Source: Neomesorhizobium albiziae
GTDB lineage: Bacteria; Pseudomonadota; Alphaproteobacteria; Rhizobiales; Rhizobiaceae
Length of the DNA stretch: 64,000 bases
Reading direction: 5' to 3'
Assembly (NCBI RefSeq): GCF_900114255.1
Contig: NZ_FOSL01000003.1
Coordinates: 69,501 to 133,500 of the forward strand
Shown in pieces: positions 60,173-64,000 of this stretch (position 1 is its first letter; every line of letters starts with the position of its first letter). Made by a program: the position numbers and the translations under genes. The notes under the pieces were generated by a model. That model ran no database searches. It saw nothing but the letters and a program-made list of their open reading frames with translations, and was not told where the DNA came from.

Positions 60173-60221
60173 TGGTACGCCCACGGGGAATCGAACCCCG
60201 GTTTGCGCCGTGAGAGGGCGC
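60173..60221 (-). repeat. attR: 49-bp direct repeat within tRNA-Glu
   Basis: Exact 49-base match to 48601-48649. The first difference is at 60222 (C against T at 48650) on one side and at 60172 on the other, which marks the crossover identity block. Confidence 0.93.
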
Positions 60222-60247
60222 CGTCCTGACCGCTAGACGATGGGCGC
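60173..60247 (-). tRNA. tRNA-Glu (anticodon CTC), integration target
   Basis: The minus strand from 60247 folds as a tRNA: acceptor GCGCCCA with TGGGCGT, D-arm GTCT/GGAC, anticodon stem GCGCC/GGCGC with loop CTCTCAC (anticodon CTC), and T-arm CGGGG-TTCGATT-CCCCG. Discriminator A is followed by an encoded CCA. The gene is intact; its last 49 bases are duplicated at 48601-48649 as the other element junction. Confidence 0.95.
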
Positions 60248-60360
60248 GGAGACAGGTCGCGATATAGGCGAGGCTTTCGCAAAAGGCAACCGCGATTCGG
60301 CGATCCATCGAAACACGCTGTCCGATCGCGTCGTCGGCCGGTTTCCAGATGGCGAAAGCC

Positions 60361-60777
60361 TCAGCCGCGCGGCTCGATCAGATCCCACAGATTGCCGTGG
60401 AGGTCGGCAAACACGGCCACCGTGCCGTAGGCTTCGCGGCGGGGCGCTTCGCGGAATTCAACGCTGCGTTCGATCATCAGCGCATGGTCGCGGGCGAAAT
60501 CGTCTGTTTCGAGGAAGAGAAAAACCCGGCCGCCGGTCTGGTTGCCGATGCGCGAGCGCTGTTCGGCGTCGGCCGCCTGCGCCAAAAGCAAGCGCGCGCC
60601 GCCGTTTCCCGGCGCGACCACCACCCAGCGCTTGCCCTCGCCGAGCGCCACATCCTCGAGCAGTTCGAAGCCGAGCTTGTGCGTATACCAGGCGATCGCC
60701 TCGTCGTAGTCGGCAACCACCACCGCGACCGTGGCGACCCGGCGACCGGCAGGCGCGCTCCCGGAAGAAACGCTCAT
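60361..60777 (-). CDS. VOC-family (glyoxalase/bleomycin resistance-like) protein
   Basis: A 138-residue single-module VOC protein with VATVAVVVADYDEAIAWYTHKLGFELLED and the C-terminal TVAVFADLHGNLWDLIEP, the typical fold and end motif. The usual metal His in the first strand is missing, so it may be a binding rather than a catalytic member. Its start overlaps the stop of the upstream membrane-protein gene by four bases (ATGA). Confidence 0.85.
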   Translation of the reverse strand: MSVSSGSAPAGRRVATVAVVVADYDEAIAWYTHKLGFELLEDVALGEGKRWVVVAPGNGGARLLLAQAADAEQRSRIGNQTGGRVFLFLETDDFARDHALMIERSVEFREAPRREAYGTVAVFADLHGNLWDLIEPRG

Positions 60778-61154
60778 TGCGCCTTCACCGCGAAATGCCC
60801 GACGATGCGCCTTTCGCCGATATCGTAGAGAAGAATGGCGCGGCTTCCGTCGGAAAGTTCTGCGTCGAGCGCGATGCGGTTGCCGGAAAGGCTCTGCGAC
60901 AGCAGCCTGGCGCCAGCCGGCAGCACGATATCGCCGGTCAACATGGCACCCTCCGCCGGCGACGGCACCACCGAGACGGGACTGGCGGTTTCCGGCGCCG
61001 ACCGGCCGGATTTGTAGACAATCGCCCCAACCACCGCCATAAGGGCGACGAACAGCAGGCCGAGATTGATGGCGACGAAGCGGACCAGTTTTTTCCGCAC
61101 CTTCTCGACCGCGGGATCGAGCGGCTTGTCGTCATTGTCGTCGCTGGTCGGCAT
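60774..61154 (-). CDS. Single-pass membrane protein with periplasmic domain
   Basis: A 126-residue protein. An acidic cytoplasmic start (MPTSDDNDDKPLDPAVEKV) is followed by one helix (FVAINLGLLFVALMAVVGAIV) and a small beta-type periplasmic domain ending ILLYDIGERRIVGHFAV. It is conserved in position next to rluD-rpoH in relatives, as far as I recall, but its function is unknown. It is divergent from the pseudouridine synthase gene, with 35 bases between the starts. Confidence 0.75.
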   Translation of the reverse strand: MPTSDDNDDKPLDPAVEKVRKKLVRFVAINLGLLFVALMAVVGAIVYKSGRSAPETASPVSVVPSPAEGAMLTGDIVLPAGARLLSQSLSGNRIALDAELSDGSRAILLYDIGERRIVGHFAVKAQ

Positions 61155-61189
61155 CGAAAAATCCAGTGGGAATTGCCCGTGGGAATGGA

Positions 61190-62218
61190 ATGAACGCTCC
61201 TGATAGCGAAGCCGGTAAAGGATTGAAAGTGCTGGAAGCCGGCGCCGATGCCGCGGGCCGGCGCCTCGACCAGTGGCTGGCGACGGCGCTTGGGGGCGAT
61301 TTCTCGCGCAACCGCGTTCAGGCGCTGATCCGCCAGGGGGCGGTGCAGGTCGGCGGCAACGTCGTCACCGAAGCCAAGCGGAAGATGGCCGCCGGCGAAA
61401 GCGTGTCGGTGGAAACGCCGGAACCGGAGCCCGCCGAGCCGCGGGGCGAGAACATTCCCCTGGACATTCTCTACGAGGATGTCGATCTGATCGTCATCAA
61501 CAAGCCCGCCGGCCTTGTCGTTCATCCCGGCGCCGGCAACTGGACGGGCACGCTGGTCAACGCGCTGATCCACCATTGCGGGGAAAGCCTTTCGGGTATC
61601 GGCGGCGTCAAACGGCCGGGCATCGTGCACCGGCTGGACAAGGAGACCAGCGGCGTCATGGTGGTTGCCAAGACCGACCTGGCGCATCGCGCGCTGTCGG
61701 AGGCCTTTGCCGACCATGGCGCCAGCGGCGACCTGGAGCGGGCCTACCAGGCGCTGGTGTGGGGCATCCCGCCGCGCATGACCGGCACGGTCGACGCGCC
61801 GCTCGGCCGCGCGGCCGACCGGGTGCGCCGTGCCGTGGTGCCCGAGACGCGCGACGATGCCCGCCACGCGATCACGCATTTCACCGTGCTGGAGAAATTC
61901 GCCGAAGGTCGCACCGACACCGTGCAGGCCGCGCTCGTCGAATGCCGGCTGGAAACCGGACGCACCCACCAGATCCGCGTCCACATGGCGCATATCGGCC
62001 ATCCGGTGATCGGCGACCCCGACTACGGCCAGGCCTTCCGCACCAAGGCCAACCGGTTGCCCGAGCCGTTGAAAGATAAGGTGAAATCGTTCTCGCGGCA
62101 GGCGCTGCATGCCGGTCTTCTTGCATTTCGCCACCCGGCTACCCATATCGAGCTCAAGTTCGAAGCGCCGATGCCTGGGGACATGGAGGAGATCGTCGGC
62201 GGCTTTCGCAATCTCTGA
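61190..62218 (+). CDS. rluD: 23S rRNA pseudouridine synthase, RluD type
   Basis: A 342-residue RluA-family enzyme. An N-terminal S4 RNA-binding domain (about 15-75, with RLDQWLATAL and QALIRQGAVQVGG) precedes the catalytic domain. Motifs are INKPAGLVVHPG, the catalytic Asp in HRLDKETSGVMVVAK and RTHQIRVHMAHIGHPVIGD. It modifies uridines of 23S rRNA helix 69 if it is the RluD orthologue. The ATG with GGGAATGGA upstream is preferred over an in-frame GTG eight codons earlier. It precedes rpoH, a conserved alphaproteobacterial neighbourhood. Confidence 0.92.
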   Translation: MNAPDSEAGKGLKVLEAGADAAGRRLDQWLATALGGDFSRNRVQALIRQGAVQVGGNVVTEAKRKMAAGESVSVETPEPEPAEPRGENIPLDILYEDVDLIVINKPAGLVVHPGAGNWTGTLVNALIHHCGESLSGIGGVKRPGIVHRLDKETSGVMVVAKTDLAHRALSEAFADHGASGDLERAYQALVWGIPPRMTGTVDAPLGRAADRVRRAVVPETRDDARHAITHFTVLEKFAEGRTDTVQAALVECRLETGRTHQIRVHMAHIGHPVIGDPDYGQAFRTKANRLPEPLKDKVKSFSRQALHAGLLAFRHPATHIELKFEAPMPGDMEEIVGGFRNL

Positions 62219-62404
62219 ACGTCGGTTGAGAAAACCTGATTCGCTTTGTTCACTTTGGCGTGACACACTGTTTCGTGTTGAACAAATGCATGTATTTTCC
62301 CGATTTGTTCCTATATAGCTTGTTGTGCGGCGCAGCGAAAATGCTGACCGCGCCTTATGCCCGCCTCGTTCAGGGGGCACAAATCTTGAGAGGGAGGGTG
62401 CTTT

Positions 62405-63316
62405 ATGGCCCAGACACTACCCAGCATCGTTTCCGGAGAAGGCGGGCTTTCCCGCTACCTGGAAGAAATCCGCCGCTTCCCCATGCTGCAGCCGCAGGAA
62501 GAGTACATGCTCGCCAAGCGGTACCAGGAGCATGAGGACACCGGAGCTGCCCACAAACTCGTGACCAGCCATCTGCGTCTCGTGGCGAAGATCGCCATGG
62601 GCTACCGCGGCTACGGCCTGCCGATCGGCGAAGTCATTTCCGAAGGCAATGTCGGCCTCATGCAGGCCGTGAAGAAATTTGAACCGGAGCGCGGCTTCCG
62701 CCTGGCGACCTATGCCATGTGGTGGATCAAGGCCTCGATCCAGGAATACATCCTGCGCTCGTGGAGCCTCGTTAAGATGGGCACCACCGCGAACCAGAAG
62801 CGCCTGTTCTTCAACCTGCGCAAGGTGAAGGGCAAGATCCAGGCGCTCGACGATGGTGACTTGAAGCCCGAGCAGATCACCGAGATCGCCACCCGGCTGA
62901 ACGTGTCGGAAGAGGAAGTCGTGTCGATGAACCGCCGCCTGTCGGGCGACGCTTCGCTGAACGCGCCGATCCGGGCGACCGAAGGCGAGTCCGGCGAGTG
63001 GCAGGACTGGCTGGTGGACGACCACGAGAGCCAGGAAGAGATGCTCATCGAGCAGGACGAACTGGAAAGCCGCCGCAGCATGCTCGCCGGCGCCATGTCT
63101 GTGCTCAACGACCGCGAGCGGCGCATCTTCGAGGCGCGCCGCCTCGCCGAAGAGCCGATGACGCTCGAGGAACTCTCGTCGGAGTTCGATATCAGCCGCG
63201 AACGCGTGCGCCAGATCGAGGTGAGAGCCTTCGAAAAGGTGCAGGACGCGGTCAAGGCCGCCGCCAGGCGGCAGGCGCAGGCGCTGCGCACTATCGACGC
63301 GCAGCCGGCTCACTGA
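62405..63316 (+). CDS. rpoH: Heat-shock sigma factor RpoH
   Basis: A 303-residue sigma-32 family protein. Region 2 contains LVTSHLRLVAKIAMGYRGYGLP and FEPERGFRLATYAMWWIKASIQEYIL. The RpoH box QKRLFFNLRK is intact, and region 4 contains LNDRERRIFEARRL and ISRERVRQIEVRAFEKV. It directs transcription of chaperones and proteases. GAGGG precedes the ATG. The 186-base upstream region is AT-rich with a CTATAT element and an inverted GAACAAA/TTTGTTC pair. A strong terminator follows. Rhizobia usually carry two RpoH proteins; which one this is cannot be told here. Confidence 0.96.
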   Translation: MAQTLPSIVSGEGGLSRYLEEIRRFPMLQPQEEYMLAKRYQEHEDTGAAHKLVTSHLRLVAKIAMGYRGYGLPIGEVISEGNVGLMQAVKKFEPERGFRLATYAMWWIKASIQEYILRSWSLVKMGTTANQKRLFFNLRKVKGKIQALDDGDLKPEQITEIATRLNVSEEEVVSMNRRLSGDASLNAPIRATEGESGEWQDWLVDDHESQEEMLIEQDELESRRSMLAGAMSVLNDRERRIFEARRLAEEPMTLEELSSEFDISRERVRQIEVRAFEKVQDAVKAAARRQAQALRTIDAQPAH

Positions 63317-63338
63317 TCCGTCTGGGCAGCCAAAACAA

Positions 63339-63368
63339 AACCGCCGCAGCGATGCGGCGGTTTTTTTT
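63339..63368 (+). terminator. Strong terminator of rpoH
   Basis: AACCGCCGCA and TGCGGCGGTT form a perfect stem with a four-base loop, followed by a run of T. It starts 22 bases after the rpoH stop. Confidence 0.95.
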
Positions 63369-63370
63369 GC

Positions 63371-63434
63371 ACATGATCCCGAACAATGGAAACCGGTTTT
63401 CGGAAAAGATCATGCTCCAACAAAGAGATAGAGC
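63371..63434. repeat. Rhizobial palindromic intergenic repeat (copy 2)
   Basis: An imperfect palindrome from ACATGATCCCGAACAATGG to CCGGTTTTCGGAAAAGATCATGCTC, followed by the CAACAAAGAGATAG tail. Layout and tail match the copy at 22488-22554. It separates the rpoH terminator from the convergent gene. Confidence 0.72.
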
Positions 63435-63460
63435 TCAAAGACCCTAGCCGTGCCCGGAAG

Positions 63461-64000
63461 TCAGCCCGCCGATCCGGCGGCCTTGGCCTCCCAGGCCTTC
63501 ATCGTCTCGTCGAACACCTTCTCGCCGGGGATGCCCTTTTCCATGGTGATCAGCGCCCGGCGGCCGGATTTGTAGACCAGCGGCACGTCGATCCACTGGT
63601 CGCGGCGCAGCAGGTTCAGATTGGCGTCGATCTCGGCCTTGGTGTCGGTTAGCGCCACCAGGAAAAAGCCGTCGGCGATCTTGGCCGGAATGCCCAGCAG
63701 CGCGTTGCCCGCCGACTGTTCGGTGTCCTTGAGCGAGACACGCAGGATGTTCTCGATGCCGCCGCCCTCGAAGCCTTCCGGCGTCAGGAAGATCATCTCG
63801 ATGATGTGGCTGGCCGGCAGGGTCGGGTCGCCGTTGCGGCGGATCGTCATGCGCAACTGCAGGTTTTTGCCGGGGATGGTGGCCTCGGCGCGGATCGCCG
63901 GTTCGGGCGGCAGGTCGCCGCCCGGCGATTCCTGCACCACCGACCAGACGATCGAGCCGGTATCGGCCGAGCCTTGCGCCACAGTGGTGCGCTCTTCATA
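63461..64000 (-). CDS. C-terminal part of a larger hypothetical protein (cut by window edge)
   Basis: The last 179 residues of a protein whose frame stays open to the right edge, so the apparent GTG start at 63982 is probably internal. Visible features are a beta-rich region (ATIPGKNLQLRMTIRRNGDPTLPASHIIEMIFL) and a helix-rich end (GEKVFDETMKAWEAKAAG). The visible part is polar, without membrane segments. It looks like the conserved extracytoplasmic end domain of a family of rhizobial proteins of unknown function. Confidence 0.7.
   Translation of the reverse strand, partial: YEERTTVAQGSADTGSIVWSVVQESPGGDLPPEPAIRAEATIPGKNLQLRMTIRRNGDPTLPASHIIEMIFLTPEGFEGGGIENILRVSLKDTEQSAGNALLGIPAKIADGFFLVALTDTKAEIDANLNLLRRDQWIDVPLVYKSGRRALITMEKGIPGEKVFDETMKAWEAKAAGSAG

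Larger units (their letters stand above)
48601..60221 (+). mobile_element. Integrated genetic element in tRNA-Glu, candidate phage-satellite-like island
   Basis: An 11.6-kb element bounded by exact 49-bp direct repeats, the right copy being the 3' part of an intact tRNA-Glu gene. It starts with a tyrosine integrase and an AlpA-type HTH gene. It then carries a replication-type AAA+ ATPase, a DNA methyltransferase, small membrane proteins, a DUF3800 protein, an origin-like palindrome, a lipoprotein pair, a terminase-small-subunit-like protein, a coiled-coil protein and a HEPN protein. No capsid, portal, tail, relaxase or type IV secretion gene is visible. Size and content recall PICI-type phage satellites, which is inference. 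Confidence 0.85.

Noticed and set aside
62245-62310. Three TTTGTTC/GAACAAA motifs upstream of rpoH as an operator
   Set aside because: Seven-base AT-rich repeats with uneven spacing are not convincing without conservation data.
1-64000. CRISPR arrays, rRNA genes and complete insertion sequences
   Set aside because: No regularly spaced repeat array, no rRNA signature and no intact transposase with terminal repeats were seen on either strand.

Overview
The window is high-GC alphaproteobacterial chromosome, most like Phyllobacteriaceae (Mesorhizobium-type). The evidence is a PhyR-NepR-EcfG general stress locus, a DUF1127 protein, several HWE-family histidine kinases, a rhizobial pst-pho operon, RIME-like palindromic intergenic repeats, and rpoH next to an rluD-type gene. 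Genus is an inference from these features; no database search was possible.

Layout. 1-8 kb: ExbB (start of a probable exbD at the edge), a DUF1127 protein, a GntR/FCD regulator, an L,D-transpeptidase, two divergent OmpR-type regulators (one with a degenerate receiver) and a GAF-PAS-kinase-receiver protein. 8-15 kb: a peptide-type ABC system. The binding protein is translationally coupled to an XRE-cupin regulator and diverges from a permease-permease-ATPase-ATPase-GAF operon, with paired palindromes between them. 15-20.5 kb: an aldehyde dehydrogenase, a detoxification-type operon (VOC dioxygenase, esterase, two tandem GNATs) and a divergent sulfatase/phosphonate monoester hydrolase-like enzyme.

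20.5-32.6 kb is the general stress response region. phyR and nepR-ecfG diverge from two back-to-back GGAAC-N16-CGTT promoters. The same exact promoter motif precedes a PRC-barrel protein, a DUF883/ElaB-like protein, a DUF1328 membrane peptide and an HWE kinase. A single-domain receiver, a Crp-type regulator and two further HWE kinases lie alongside, so regulator, candidate kinases and several likely targets are together. 32.6-37.4 kb: a xylose-type sugar ABC transporter with a divergent ROK repressor and a 21-bp palindrome between them. 37.5-44 kb: pstSCAB-phoU-phoB with a Pho box and no phoR. 44-48.4 kb: a 1406-residue six-PAS hybrid kinase.

48,601-60,221 is an integrated element of 11.6 kb in the 3' end of a tRNA-Glu(CTC) gene, bounded by exact 49-bp direct repeats. 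It encodes a tyrosine integrase, an AlpA/excisionase-type HTH protein, an AAA+ replication-type ATPase, an NPPY methyltransferase behind an exact CtrA-type box, a DUF3800 protein, a lipoprotein with a Cys-rich partner, a terminase-small-subunit-like protein, an Apea-type HEPN protein and small membrane proteins. A concentric double palindrome near DnaA-box-like sites looks like its replication origin. No capsid, tail, portal or conjugation gene is seen, so a phage-satellite-like (PICI-like) island carrying a defence cargo is the best guess.

60.2-64 kb returns to core chromosome: tRNA-Glu, a VOC protein, a membrane protein, an rluD-type synthase, rpoH with a strong terminator, and a protein cut by the window edge.
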